This document shows positions 11,712-25,800 of a DNA stretch of 64,000 nucleotides, piece after piece. Positions within the stretch are counted from its first letter, which is position 1, and the number at the start of each line of letters is the position of its first letter. The position numbers were made by a program, and so were the translations under genes. The notes under the pieces were generated by a model. The model was not told the origin of the DNA. It ran no database searches and saw nothing but the letters and a program-made list of their open reading frames with translations. The DNA comes from Gamsiella multidivaricata (taxonomy: Eukaryota; Mortierellomycota; Mortierellomycetes; Mortierellales; Mortierellaceae), in NCBI RefSeq assembly GCF_025024155.1, contig NW_026251792.1, positions 1 through 64,000 on the forward strand. Direction: 5' to 3'.

Positions 11712-13894
11712 ATCAAGTCAAGATGAGGCGCGTGTACACGCTTAACCGTATCGGAACGCGAGTACATAAAAAACATACAGAGGAAGAAGTAAGTAAAGAG
11801 AAACCAGCATCAACTGCGACATCGCACATTTTCCCCTGCAGCATGCACGTAATAAGTGCCTACCTGTATTGACGCCGATGCAGTCAATCAGTATCGTATC
11901 TGTGCCAAAGAATACACTGCGGAACTAAATATTCAACATGACGGGAAGATAACAAGTAATGTGTTAGTGCAATGGCAGATTCAAGTAAGGTTCTGCCTTT
12001 CTCTTTTGCAGGCTGTCGATTCTATGCCCGACCTTGGCGTTTAGACACGATAATCATTCGCATGATGTGCAGGCACACATTTAAAGACACTTTGCAAAAA
12101 AAAAAAAAAAAAAAAAAAAAAGGAAGAGTAGGCTGGGCAATACAAAGGGCGGCATAAAAAAAAAGCGTCAGCATAGAGAGAGAATCGGTCAAAGTGTGGT
12201 AGCAGGCAGAATCGTTTCTGTCGTTGTGGGATGTTTGTCAGGATGTAAGGGATGTAAAACTGACAAGAGAGAGCGGGACCCATCGGAGAGATGCAGCTGT
12301 ACGCGCTATAGGCTCATACGCAGCTTGATTGTGCAACGTCAAAAGGAAAGGGGAAGGGCCTGCAAGGATGCATGATTACTGAAGTTGGGTAAGGAGCATG
12401 CGGTACCGTACGAACTGGGAAGAACGGGCATATAAACAAAAAGGCACCAGCGTCTTTAAACAGTATCGTCAAGAAATAGAGAGAGAGAGAGAGAGCTGAC
12501 TAGGATGATGCCAATATCACGAACACGATCCTGCATTAGAGACCCATGCCCACAGCTAATTGCAGAGTGTTGATGTGTACTATTTGAGGGTCCAAATCCT
12601 GGACCCAGCGTGAAATCCGCCGTGGATGTACTCTTATTTTTTTAGGCGGTGCCTTCTGCTGTTGGTTCCTTCTCAGACGTGCATGACGGGCGACCCATAC
12701 ACACCGCATAAACAAACAGAAACCGCGCAAGGAATGATTGAGTAAATAGACAATAGAGGAGAGAGGAAGGAGAGAGTCGCAAAGGGCGGGAATGCAAAGT
12801 GAGCAAGTGTTTCTTTGTCCCCTTCAAGCGCTCGAAATTTGGCGCGAACAGGAACGTGTGATAATATCTCGGGTACGTTCTCGGACGTTGGAACGTTCGT
12901 GTTAGCCTTTATCTCCAGAGCGTGCATAGATAAGAGATGAACAAGAACGAGGGGCACAACTACTGCTGCTCTTTGTCAATGGCTTCAAGAACAATCACAT
13001 TCAAATGAGCGGCTCGCATACCCCAAAAAATAAAATAAAAAAGCCATAGGTAGAGAAGATGGGCAATGGCAATAGAGACGCGAAAACGACTCTATGAAAA
13101 CAGATAAACTCAAGGGAGGTGCAATGAGAAGATAGCTTGCAAGGCCTAACTCGGGCCGAGTTTGTATGTATGGGGAAGGGGAGAGAGAGAGAGAGAGAGA
13201 TAGCGAATGGAATGCTATGACAGAGAAAGAATCGTACGCTTACAGCTGTCTGCTTGGCGTTTCCCCCTCTTTGTCGTGCAGGCGCATGCAGAAGAAATAA
13301 AAGGAGAGGATCGCGAAGGGAATTATTCGTATAGAATTTAGAAGGATACTTATAAGGCGGCAATGGTGCTGAAAGGAAGGAAAAGGAAAGGAGAGGAGGG
13401 ATAAAAGGCATTGTCGGCAAAGGGAGAGATGACAGCATGCTAGCTGAAAATAGCTGGCGCCGGACCCATTCATACCTGTTGTATATATGTGCTGTGCAAG
13501 TAGGGACACAGGACAGGAGGAGTCGTGCTTGATGTGGAGCTACTACCGACGGCGGAGGGATCTGTAAATTAATCAAAAGGCCTGGTGAATGGGGAGGAGC
13601 GAAAAGGGCGGGCTTTCTGGGTGGAGAAGGGGATTGATAGGGTTGAGATGGCATGGCTGACAAAGGGCGTTGCGGAGATGGTGAGGATCCGCCAAAAAAA
13701 CCAAAAAAAAAACCCAAAAAAAAAAACAAAGGAGGCCCAGGAGCCCGAACCCAACGCAACAGAACGAGACACCAGATGACAGACCGATCCAGGGCAAGAC
13801 AGATGAACGGGCACACCTACGGCCAATTAGTGTACCAGCTGCACGAACAACCGCCAACAAGGTTCGGTGGTGTGCGCAGGATACAGACAATAGA

Positions 13895-13971
13895 ACACAA
13901 TACAATACAATACAATACAATACAAAGCAATACAAAGCAGTACAACACAATACGATACAATACGATACAAT
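13895..13971. repeat. Imperfect (ACAAT)n pentanucleotide repeat
   Basis: A run of ACAAT-type pentamers that degrades into ACAAAGCAAT and ACGATACAAT variants towards the 3' end. Confidence 0.9.
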
Positions 13972-15816
13972 GGAATAGAAAATAGGGAAGAAAGGTCTCT
14001 CAAAAGTGTTGGAATAAAGAAAGAGAAGGATGGTGTGGTATACTGCGAGAAGGCGAGGATGCACAGAGCGAGAGCAATGCGCTGTACGCTTATTCTCAAT
14101 GTCGGTTGCGATGATCCCGCCAAAATTCATTATGGGCTGCTCGCATAATATAATGAAGGAGATTGAATAGGACACAAAAAAACTCTATTCATTCGCCATT
14201 GTAACCATTGTAGCCACTTGTAAGGAATCATAGAATCAATTGTGCATTTGTACTCTATCAGAGTACAACAGCGACCAAGGTCAAAAAAGGGGAGGAGAGA
14301 AGGGGGGAGAGCGGAAATTTGGAGGCAAAACGTCCAAAGGGGACGAACGTCAGCAGAAAGGACATGAACCCCATTCCAAAGTACATACTCATCAAAATGC
14401 TTCCTTGAGGAACAAAAACGGAGGCAAACGAGGTCGTGGCCAAAGAAAGAAAGGTGGTATAAACAGAATTCGACACGCAATGCAAATAAAAGTATACATA
14501 GATATAAAGCAGAAGAATGAAGAAAAAGAAGCCTGGAGGAAAAGAAAGGAGGGCAAGCATGCCTCACAATATGTTTCTGTTGTTTCCATCCAGCACAAAA
14601 GACTTACAGATAAAAAGGGGAGAGATGTGCTTTTCGGTTTACTCCAGGCACGTCCGAATCCTGTGCAGCAGTAGCTGGATTTAAGAATAAGAAAGCCGAA
14701 ATGACGACTCTCTGCAAGCGGCTTCTTGTAGAGGACTAAAAGAGAGAGAGAAAGGAATCTGTTGTTAGGTCGGGCCATGGAGGTATGAGTATAGTAATGG
14801 GGCAGTATGAGGCCCTGACAGCAACGCAGCCATGGGCCGTTTTTCAGAGAGGTGTGAACTGCCAGATCAAAGACGTGTCTGAGCGGATATGATTCCCAGG
14901 GAGAAAGAAGATCAAAAACAGGGGCGGGAAGCAGATGAGTGGGTAGAGGTGGACAGATAGATATGTAAGTGCATAGATAGACAAGACCTAGGAGGATGGC
15001 CGCAGGGGAGTGGAGTGTACACCAAAAGAACACAGCGAAGGAGCTGGAAAAAGAGATACAGATTCAGGAACAGGGCATGTGTGTGCATCGGCCTGGTCAT
15101 GCCCTGGACAGCGTGTTGTTGATGAAAATGAAACACACCTCTCGGTCGGACCTCCGCTCTGGTGATACGTATGTGCCTGTGTATTTATGTTTGTCGCACT
15201 TTAGCTGCAGTGAAAGGATGATTGTCCTACCCACTTTCACCGTCTGCTTTCGTGCGCGAGTAGGTCAACTGTAGGCTAAACTGCCGCTGTAGTGTATATA
15301 TGCTGCTACCAGCATTGGTGACAAAAAGAAGCAGAGTTAGGGCATATGTGCCACACCCTGGTTTGGCGAAAGAAAGTATCAATAGTCTGGTGGTGGTGGT
15401 GGCGTGGGGTGTGTGAATGAGGCGCGAATAATGCGGGTCGACATCATCCCATGGTCTCCCAACGACTGACCACAAGGGTTCTCTGAAAGAAGGTTACGAT
15501 ACACTCTGTGGGGTCGGTTACTCAGGCTAGGGTCCAAAATTTGTTTGTGGACCCAGAAGTATGCGCTGTTGTGTCCCCAGAGATAGTGGAAACAGATAGT
15601 AGCAATATCTGAATGTGATCTTTGATTCGCTAGGAATGAACGAGTCGTGCCATGGAATGAGGCCTTAATGATCCAGGCAACTCTAGGGGAAGGGCCCCTT
15701 CGCTCTCTTTCCCTTCCCTTCCCTCCTACTACGGTCAAAAGGGCCAAAAAGGGTCATGCAGCTTGATAGGGAGCATAACATGACAACGATAATAACAGCA
15801 ATAACGATGATGATTA

Positions 15817-15840
15817 CGATGATGATGATGATGATGATGA
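15817..15840. repeat. (GAT)n microsatellite
   Basis: About seven GAT units in intergenic DNA. Confidence 0.9.
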
Positions 15841-16065
15841 ACTAAAGCTGTGGTGGTCGTGGCAGTGATTAGGTATTGCAGCAGGACAGGGCTAAAGGGC
15901 GATACAGCCAGCCAGATGGCTCAGATGGGTCCGCAGATAGTCCAATGGGCCCTCGGAACCAAAATGGCTTTGAGCGACGACAGGCTGCCATTTTAACATT
16001 ATTAAATCTTGTAATACAAAACGAAGATAGATTCAGGCCGAGAAGGAGGGAAATCAAAAACACCC

Positions 16066-16121
16066 GCACACTCTCACACATACGCACACACGCACACACA
16101 CACGCACACAGACACACACCA
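16066..16121. repeat. CA-rich microsatellite
   Basis: An interrupted CA dinucleotide run (CACACACGCACACAC type). Confidence 0.85.
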
Positions 16122-16432
16122 AGGATGCAATGCAAGCTGTTTGTGGAGCATTGGAGGGTGTGTTTGCTTGCCTTTTTCAGAGGGACGCTCAGAATTGGTG
16201 GGTGACGAATATGGACGACGATGTGGGAACAGAGAGATGAATTAAGGGAGGACGTGGGACCAGGACACGAATGGGGGACAAGGGATGCGGGGGGACAAGG
16301 GATGCGGGGAGACAGAAGTAAGATAGGGTTGGGGGTGGCGAGTGGGGAGGGTTTGAGGAGAGTAGAGCAATGGAGTCAAAAGGAAGTAGGTAGGCCCGAG
16401 GAACAAGAAGTGTATCAAGAAATAGAGGTATG

Positions 16433-16583
16433 GGAGGAGGGAGGCAGGAAAGGAAGGAGGGAAAGAAGGAAGGAAAGAAAGAAGCAAAGAAAGGGAAGGA
16501 AAAGAATAAGGAAAAAAAGGAAAAGAAGAGAGCGAAGGAACGAACGGAGGAAAGAAGAGAAAGAAAAAGAGATAGAAAGCCGC
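16433..16583. repeat. Long homopurine tract
   Basis: About 150 bases that are almost entirely A and G on the + strand, made of GGAA, GAAA and GGGA motifs, with a handful of C or T interruptions. Confidence 0.9.
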
Positions 16584-17358
16584 CTTGCTTCGACAATGAA
16601 TGAAAAGAACGAAAACAGATTATCCATATGCATCAATAAGTGGATATGCAAATAAAGAGAGACGAATGCTTCTTCTTTTAAAGGTGGCTCCTTCTTTTTC
16701 TTTTTTGCTTCCCAATCCCTTCCGTAGATCATTCCTTGGAACCATAGCTCAATGCCGCGTTCAGACTGCCGATGACCGTACTGGCCCCTCCCCCCTGTCC
16801 TTCTCCACCATCGATCGAGGCCGAAGGAAAAAGAATGGACCCTTATGTTGGTCATAGTCAGTGCAAACACATCTTTGAGTTCATATCTCCCACCCTCTTC
16901 CTCCCCCAACTTTCCTCCTATGATCGACATTGGTCAAGGCTCGCGATGGAATGGAAAGTAAAGATAAAATAATGTATAAATTACAGGAAGAACCCTCTTT
17001 TTAAGATTGCGCCCCACAGCTCTAGTCAACGCAACTCAACACACGACACAAACCACAACAGAGGAATAGACTATGTGTAAGTCAAAGACATGGATTTAGT
17101 GCATTGTAACTCATTTGCGATCGGTCGATGTCCATGGTCCTGATCTGCCTCTGCACGACACTCAGATTAGCGGGTATTTTTTTTTTGCGCTGACCATAAC
17201 GAATATCCTTTGAGGTCAACAGGGCAGATCATGGACGTCTTTTTTTTTTTTAATCGTCATGCCGTTAACTGCCTCGTGCATCTGTTCGGCAAGACTAGGC
17301 CATACGAAGAAGGAACATTTAGTCTGGTAAAGTGCTTTTTTTTTTTTTTCTCCTCTTG

Positions 17359-17360
<2 letters not shown>

Positions 17361-17402
<42 letters not shown>
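17361..17402. repeat. Poly-T run (about 42 nt)
   Basis: The longest homopolymer in the window; true length may differ. A shorter T run lies just upstream near 17337-17349. Confidence 0.95.
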
Positions 17403-18296
17403 CTATTAAAAGTAAATTCGGTTTAACAGTACACTCTAGATCTTCATCTGGATGTATGTACATGTCTTCGCGGCCTTTTTTTGGTCATTTTTCATGTCCA
17501 TGTTTCATTTTTAATATCGTTCAAAAATGTACATTCAGAAGAGATGACCGAGGTTGTTCACTGCTGTGTGCAATAACAGTCGACGTCCTCTACAGGATGA
17601 CGGAAGGATACACAGTTAGTAAGGAGCACTTGCACAGTTTATTTGTGTATGTTGAATAGTCTATAGAATAGTATTGAATATATGCCTAAATATATAGAAC
17701 ATTGTATATTTTACTCCGATGGACGATTGAATAAGATCCGGTGCAGAATAGTAAACAAGATACGTTGTTGGCTGCATCTAGGCAGGCCAGGCCAGCTGTG
17801 TGTGTGTGTATAGAAATGTGTGTGTGTGCGAAAACAGTGAGCGCAAAGGGCAGGCCAGAGAGCAGAATGGGGCCAGTCCATCTCGCACGCCCTCAACGGA
17901 GTTAGTTATACATACCAGATATAGTAAGTAACTTCATCTATAGACTAGGTCTTCGCAAGTGGAGTCCTCAGGTACCTGGCGGGATGTATCCCAGCCGGTG
18001 TATCTGCATGGTGATACATGGATTTATGTCTTCTATAGCACAGGGACTTGCCACAAACAACAAGGCACATAAAGATACGAATACACATCTCAATAAGCAC
18101 TGTAGTTTACAACCAAGCGAACGACCTTCTATGGTAGAGGTTGAAGTACGGAGGTCTGTCTTGGCGGCAAAGGGACGATGTCTGTGTCTGTTGTTGTGCC
18201 TTAAAGATGTTGTTGTGTGTAGGATGTATTTGAGTTTGTACTACTTACAAAGGAGGACACAAACACGTCAAGCAGATGGCTGGATTACAACCCTAG

Positions 18297-18320
18297 ACAG
18301 ACAGACAGACAGACAGACAC
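18297..18320. repeat. (GACA)n repeat
   Basis: About six GACA units in the gene-poor region. Confidence 0.9.
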
Positions 18321-19725
18321 GACTTAGAAAGAACATTCAAATGGAAGGAAAAGAAGCGAGGGGTTGAGGAATTTCTTCTCTCTAACCTGTGGTTGTCCAC
18401 CTCCTTGACCGTGCCCGATCTTTCTTTCCAGCGTCAAGAAAGTTTGTACAAGCCACTTACTTGTCTTCAGCATAACAAAAGGAACCCAATGAGCGGATGA
18501 AATAGCTGACCGGCGTCCTGCCTTCTCATAGGAATGAGACCACTTGTGCTAGACTCTGTTGCTTTTCATCGCACCATATATGCTCGTTCTCTCTGCTATT
18601 GGGGCGCCAAATCGGGTGTCAGGCCATGCAAACTACAATAGCTACGATGACGATGGCGATGACGATGGTAATAATACTGATGATTATAAGGCTTATCTCA
18701 ACAGCCATCCGTGTATTCTGAAGTCGATAATCATAAAGTTGTTCCCTATACTTTCCTGTGTGGCAGGTGCCCCTGGATTCTCTTTATTGTATTACATAAC
18801 CGCGTTGCGTTAAGTATTATTCAATAAGCCGCCAAATCACTTTCTGAAAGTGCTACCCCTATGGAGGTTTTCTCCATTCTGGACGAGTGAATCTCTCCAT
18901 TTGTCTATATTTGCTTCGGTTCACATTAAAAAACGTGCACAATGCCTCCATCGCGTACGAAAATAAATGCTGTCATATCATTTGTTTTCTAAGGATCCCT
19001 CCATCTCATATCTGGCAGGTTTTCAGTCCATCTCATTTTCATTACTATAGACCAGACGCTCTTTATTGCTTGAGATTAATGTTTCATCCGAACGGCGATA
19101 GTAAAAAGGATGCGTTCTCTCGCATACATAAATGGATGCCTGCAGAACGGCAATGGCCGAGGGCTAGTTCTAGAGAACAGACGAGGTTCAGAGCACGCAT
19201 GAGCTGGAACAAACGTTGGTCCAGGTAGAGTTCTATAGATTTTTTTTACCTTTTTCCTGCTTCAGAGCAGACGTTCCCTGTTATCCACAAAATAAAATAA
19301 AAGACGACAATCCTTCAGATACGAACGAACTTTTTGGTGTGCTATTTCAGGCACGGCTCCTATCGCTTTTCTGAATGTCATCAATAAAAAGAGATGGGAT
19401 TGAGCGGAGGAAGGATTAAACCCTCTTCTCTAATCCTTAGTTCAACCCAATTGCTCGGCCGTCCAGCCTCATTGTCGTACAGCATGACCCATCAAGGGCG
19501 GTCGTAGTGTAAAAGTAAGGTTTCGTAGGCCTGCACTCGTCGGTGTAACAAAGAAAACACTGTTTTCCTCCCTGCAGCATGCGTTGTTCTGTTCCATTCA
19601 TCTCTGTCAAAAAAGTACCGTCTTAACTTTTTTTTTTTTACAGATCTCGTTGTGTTTTTATTTGTTTATTCGACCAATGATCCAACTGCACCCGGGCACC
19701 GTTTCCTGCAATGTATGAAGCGAAA

Positions 19726-19744
19726 GGGGGGGGGGGGGGGGGGG
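19726..19744. repeat. Poly-G run followed by GGA repeats
   Basis: About 19 consecutive G followed by GGAGGAGGAGGAG. It could form a G-quadruplex. Confidence 0.9.
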
Positions 19745-22700
19745 AGGAGGAGGAGGAGAGGGGGCACATGACCGGTCCTTGCAGGAGGACCCCGACGACC
19801 GTACAGGCATGTACAGTAGCTGGTACTAATTTTATTTCGCTCTGGGGATGTGTGGCCCTGTCGTCAGTTTAGTATCCGTAGAATGGACATGGGGCGGGGG
19901 AATCTGCACTCTTACCTTCCTCGCACAGAGCATATCGTACAGTAGTCTAACGCTCCAACTCCTTATTTTAGCGGCTTTAAGCGTTACACTGAATTGGATA
20001 AAAAGAATAAACCCTCGTTCTAAGGCTCCATAGGAGGTGATGGTGTTGCTGTAAAGTATCAGGATTTTGAGAATGATCAGGCGTCGATTTGGGCGCTAAG
20101 ATGGATATAGAGGGCACTCAATAAAGAAAAATTGTTGTAAACCACACGAATGAACGCGTCCTTTGAAAGAGACGTAGTCCCCTCATATGGAAACACAGAT
20201 AAATGCACGGAAGAGCACTTTGCTCCAGGACTGAGCTTCGCTCGGGGCCGCTGTTTATTTGCAGAAGTGGTCGAGGGAAAAAAAAAAAAAAAAAAAAAAA
20301 CGGTTTAAAAAGAACAAGGTGCTGCATGAGCATGCTGTATGCAGCGCGTCTGCGGAAGGACAGTCCATGCAGATGCAAGTCGTTTCCGTCCCCTTACCCT
20401 TGTGTGTGTGTGTGACTCTATGGGAGACGCAAGCCAGCTGCAGAAGGAATCAGAGGTATCGGTTGCTCGGTTTTTGCGGACGACAAACCTGTCAAAGAAA
20501 TCGCCGTTTTGTTGCGGCAGGGGGAGATCTTTTTTTTTGTTTTTCATCCGCTCGTCCTCCGAGTCGGGTTTAGTGCCTCGTATGCATAGTCTACAGTACT
20601 ATCGCCATTGTTTTTGCCTGATGTGTCTCGTATTCCCGCTCTGCGCTTTGTATCCCTGCTACTTCATGCGCCTTCTGACAATCTGACATGGACCCTGCCC
20701 ATCCCTGGCCATTGTCAATACGTCTTTGTGTTCCCTGCAATAATAAGGAGATTTTTTTTCTACATATATCCATCTAAGGTATAGACTGCGGCTGCAGCAT
20801 GTTCGCCATTCGTCCCCCTGTCCTGTCGTGTTCACCATTTCGCGTCCTACTACACTTCCTGCGGGCTGCCGCCTATTACGACACACTGCATCAGGCTGGT
20901 TCCCTGCACCAAAGATGTCGTACTGCTTACATGAACATGTATACCTCAACATGTACGTAGCGGTACCCCATGTAGACCCGGGAAGTGCGTCTAAGCATGT
21001 GTCACCACATACGTCTTCATGCTTTGCTGTGTCATTGTCGGCTGCAACCCTTGCTCAACCGAGCCTTGATCCCCCTCCTTTTTTTATTATTATTGCTTGC
21101 TAACCAGCAATTATCATGCGCTGCGCTACTTTAGATCACGGTCCATGCAGCTCGCGCCTTTGTCATCCAATGCTCGTCTTCATTCGCTCTCATAACTAAA
21201 AATACGGTGCAACAGATCCCTTTGAGCACTAATTTTGCTCATGTTGTTCCTAGTCAAGAACGAGTACTAGACTTTCTAGACCAGTGCTATTTTTTTTTTC
21301 CTTGTTTGCGAACAAACGCGCTTTTTCTGTGCATCTATATGAAAACACGAAGTTGTATATAAAACAGCTCTTTTTGTTGTTGTTACTATGTGTCAAATGA
21401 ATTCAAAAACCGAGCAGCGAAGAAAGAGCACGAATAAGAGCGCAACAAAAACAAGTGTGAAAAACAACTCCAGGTAATGCGCGCGCGCTTCCATACACCC
21501 AAATCTTCTTCTAGACTACATTGTAAAATAGTTTACGCTACCTCGCTACCTCTTCCTCCTTTGTGAGCCTTTTCTTTCTTTAGAAATCAGATCGGAAGCT
21601 CTCGTTCTCCTTCTCTCTCTCTCTGTCTCTGTTTCTTTTTTCGGCTTGCTTCGCGCGCTCTTCGTCATTCCGTCAAGTGGCGCTAGCCTAGGTATCTCCT
21701 TGTTTGTTATTATTATCGTCTCTAGTCTCCATCGCGATGACCTCGCTCTGCGAACCTGGCTTCGGGATTGAGCCCTACTCTTTCAAAAAAAAAAAAAAAA
21801 AAAAGAGCTTTCGCTACCTGCGCCAATCTGCGCGTTTTTTTCTTCTTTGTTCTGTACCCAAGCCTGCCGAACATGCCATAGTCCATCTGGTAAATAAAAA
21901 AAAAAGGCCTTCTTGAGGTCCGAGAGCATAGGTTTGTGTGTGTTCAAGTGTGTAACTGTGCGTGCTCTCACAACCGCACGTCAACCCTGCTTCGTTTTGA
22001 GAGCATCGCAAGTTAGTTCTCGGCCAGATATGGAGGGAAAAATCGAAACCTTGCACAGGAATGCTTCTTGTGCATTGCGCGAATAGACACCCAAAACTCC
22101 TCCATTTAGTTATCCGCCAATCTCTGTTTCTTTCCGCAGATACTTCATCGGGTACTTCCAAGTGAACACTCCGTGGGAAAATCCGAATAGACATGTAGCG
22201 GAGAAGAGGGAGGACTATTGCAGGAACCAGCCGTAATAAATCATTTTCGGTTCTATCCCCCGCCTCCGCCCTCAACCGCAAAGTCTATCTCGGGCCCGTC
22301 TTTGTTTTGGTGTATAAGGTTTCATGGCTCGGCAAACGAAGGCAAGTGCGTCCTCGTTCAGATTGGATTTCACTAAACCTTATTTTTATCATAGTTTCCC
22401 CAGCAGAGAGAAATGAAAAAGATTTCACTGTCAGCGGTAACAGAGATACTCTTCGGTATCTGCGCAGAGATACCGTGAAAAATGCTTCTGGAGCAGACTA
22501 ACGCATCAAGATACCTTTTAGCGACGAGCCGGGACACCAATCAAGCCGGTTCATCTCCCCCCCCCCATTCGCCTTTTGTTGATGGATCTCTTTATGCTCA
22601 TATGCTCATTTGGTGGGGGCTATTTGGAGGTACAATGGTGACTTTCATGTAGTGTATATGTCTACATTGGCCGACACAATAAAGGACCAAGTCCTCGAGA

Positions 22701-22826
22701 CGTGTCTTGCACCACAATTGGATAGTCAACAAGATGTTTGCGGCTACGTGTCAGTTTCGAGAATTTATTGTACGATAATGCTGTCCCCCATCTCTTGGTC
22801 ACTGTTTCAATATATGTACCTAAGAC

Positions 22827-25800
22827 TCAGTCGTCGTCCTCATCCTCCTCATCATCATCATCCTCGTCACTGTCTCCAAGTCTCTTCTTCGAACTTGACC
22901 CACTATTCTTGCTGTTGCTGATTATGTGGCTCGGGCCACCTGGGTTCCGGCTTGTTGGCCCTGCGTCGCTGTCGTCGCTGTCGTCCGTTCCCAAAGAGTC
23001 CACGGCCATGTCATCGTCATCGTCATCTTCCTCGTCTTCTTCGTCATCTTCCTCCTCCTCATCTTCGTCCTGCTCGTCCTTCTTTTGCCTCTTATGTACG
23101 TTCTTTAGTTGTGACGCTGATCGGGATCCGGCACTGCTGCTTCGGCTGTGCTGACGGTTATGGCCATTCGACTTCAGTTGTGCCTTGACAGAACCCTGGC
23201 GTTGATCCTGTGATGACGTAGTCTCGTCCTCATCTGAAAGGGGTGCGGCGCGCTTCAACGTGTTGCCATCCTTACTTGACTCGTTGGCTGGAAGTTGGCC
23301 ACCTGGGCACAACTCGTCAAACTTTTCATCGAATGCTTCCTGTAATGCAGCACAAGGGCGAAAAATCAAGGAAATCGTGAAAGACAGTTAGTAAACTAAG
23401 AATTAAGGTAAAAAAATAATACCGTAAGAGCACTGAAATAAGATCGTCACCTCCAAGCGCTCAGAGTCAACGTAGACCCAGCTGCCCTCTTGGTTGAATA
23501 TGCGTGCATTCTGGAACATCAAGTGGAAGTCGTCTCGGAACTGCGTCGGGGACTTGTAGTGGGCAGATCGCATTCGCTTCTTGATAATGTCCATGGCGAT
23601 AGGGTGCGCAATGACCTGATAATACTCCGGGTACTCCTTTTTCTTTGGTAATTGCAAGAAAAGTTCGCACCGGCGTCGGGGCTCTTCTTCATCGTCTGCC
23701 ATGCATTCTTCCACAGCCTTGAAGGATTCCTCAAACACCCTAGTCAATGCCTTGCGTTCGCTCTCATTGAGGGGGTCCTGAGAGACGCCCTCCGGTTTCC
23801 TTCCTCTCTTCCCTTTAACAGCCGGTTTTGTAATATCGGTTGAGGTCGATGACTTGGTGCCTCGTCCACGACCCTTTTTTACGGTCGCTAGCTCGGCTTC
23901 CTCCTCGTCATCGTCCCGCGTGTTTTTTTTGCCTCTTCCACGGCCCTTCTTTGGTTCCGGTTCAAGGTCCTCGCCTGTTGTATGGGCAGCCTCCTTCAGC
24001 AATCTCCTCTCCTCTCTCCTGCGACGACGCTCTGCTTTTTGAGCAATGGCCTCTTGCAGGTCCTTGTCCTCATCCTCTAGGGCCTCGAGCCATTGCTCCT
24101 CCGTTAAGCCATCATCGTAGCGAGTTTCAGCCCTGACTCTCTGTCCGCGTCCAAGATCCTCCTCAACCTGAGCTACCTGTTGAACGTCCTCATCGTGTAA
24201 GTAAACCTCAGGCAACTCCGACTCTTGAATCATACGTTCGCGCCTGACACCAGTCTCCTTGAATATTGCGTCTTCAACAATCTTTCTCTCCGCATCAATC
24301 TCTCGGAAAACTACCATCTCATTCTCTGATCGCGCAACAATCTCATTCAGCTCCTCATCGTTCATGTCTTCCTCCTCGACATCGTTCTCCTCCTTATTGT
24401 TGTCGCTTTCCAGCAATGACCGCAAGAACGACTCCTGCTCCTCCGCCGTACTCTTGTTATCGAATTTACCAGCCTGGATGACCTTGCCGTCAATTTCCAA
24501 CTTATACTGGGCTCGAGCCAAGATGTGCTCTTCCACCGACTTCTCCGTGACCAAACGGAAAATGCGGACCTCCTTGGTCTGACCGATACGATGGGCGCGG
24601 TCCTGTGCCTGCAAATCCTGATGAGGGTTCCAGTCCGAGTCAAAGATAATGACTGTATCTGCAGTTTGCAAGTTCAATCCAAGACCACCAGCTCTCGTAC
24701 TAAGCAAGAACACAAAATAGGGCGAGTCTGGGGCATTGAATTGTTTAAGCAGGGCCGAACGATCGTCCGACTAAACAGTTCATCAGCCAGTCAAGAAAAA
24801 AATACAAAAAAGAAAAAGAAAAAGAAAAGAGAAACCAAACGGCGTTAGGCTAGGCATTTCGGTGTACAATATTGTAGCGATCGCAGGTAAAGCTGTCATA
24901 AACGTACCTTGGTGGAACCGTCCAAACGCATGTATTGGTAGTGGCGGTAATGCAGGAAATCCTCCATGATGTTCATGATGGCTGTCATCTGGAAGAAAAT
25001 CAGCACTCTGTGACCGGTCTTGTAAAGCTTTGGAAGCATGCGGTCCAAAAGCTCAAACTTTCCAGCGACACGCCAGAGGCCATCGTTGTTATTCTTTGCG
25101 GGGTTGATAACGCGCTCAACCTCCTCAAAAACATATGGATGATTGCAGATCTTGCGGAGCTGCATGATTGTGTTGTTTAGACCCTTGATGCCAGTGCGTC
25201 TAGATGCAGCAGGCAATACAGAAAAGATGAAGTGAGCCATTATTGGATTTAGGATGCTTGATAGTCATAAATCTCAAGTCCCGCTGTTCTCTTACCCTTT
25301 TTCGCCTCCCTGAGTAAAAAGCATGCCGTGTTTCTTCATTTGGTTGTAGAGCTTCAGCTGCAAGGACGACATCTTGCATCGAATAACACGCTCGACCTTG
25401 TCTGGCAGCTCTGACTCGACATCCTTTTTCAAACGGCGCAGCAAGAAAGGTCGCAACACCTTGTGCAGACGCTTGATAATTAGCAGGGCCTCTTCTTCGT
25501 TCAACTCAATCTTATCCTGACCTCCTGTATTCGCAAACGGCGTATTGAACCATTCGTCAAAGGACTGGGCAGAATTGAAGACACGCGGGAGCACCATGTT
25601 GAGAAGGGCCCAGAGTTCTGGTAGGTTGTTCTGCAAGGGCGTTCCAGTGAGAATGAGTCGGTATCGGGAAGAGTAGTGCTGAGTCAGGGTCACAAACAAC
25701 TTCGAGTTGGCATTTTTGAGACGATGACCCTCGTCGATGATCAGGTACACCCATTTAATTTTACTGAGGATCGGCCTGTCCTTGATAACGTATTCGTATG

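Larger units (their letters stand above)
11712..22826. other. 11.1 kb gene-poor, repeat-rich region
   Basis: No reading frame here shows a recognisable domain or balanced composition; the longer ones are by-products of simple repeats. The + strand is strongly purine-rich from about 12.1 to 16.7 kb and T-rich from about 17 to 22.7 kb. Landmarks: A30 near 12098, (ACAAT)n near 13.9 kb, GAT near 15.8 kb, CA near 16.1 kb, a homopurine tract near 16.4-16.6 kb, T42 at 17361 and a G run near 19.73 kb. The part next to 11711 would hold the promoter and leader of the minus-strand HSF gene. A non-coding RNA could be here but I cannot show one. Confidence 0.55.

Noticed and set aside
13001..14175. Long minus-strand frames of up to 271 codons
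   Set aside because: Phe/Leu/Ser-rich, built from purine repeats on the + strand, with no motif and no splice-linked partner.
16189..16930. Long frames on both strands over the purine tract
   Set aside because: Only Lys/Arg/Glu or Phe/Leu/Ser low complexity produced by the homopurine repeat.
21814..22281. 155-codon minus-strand frame
   Set aside because: No recognisable domain, contains a poly-T-derived Phe run, and has no neighbouring exon.
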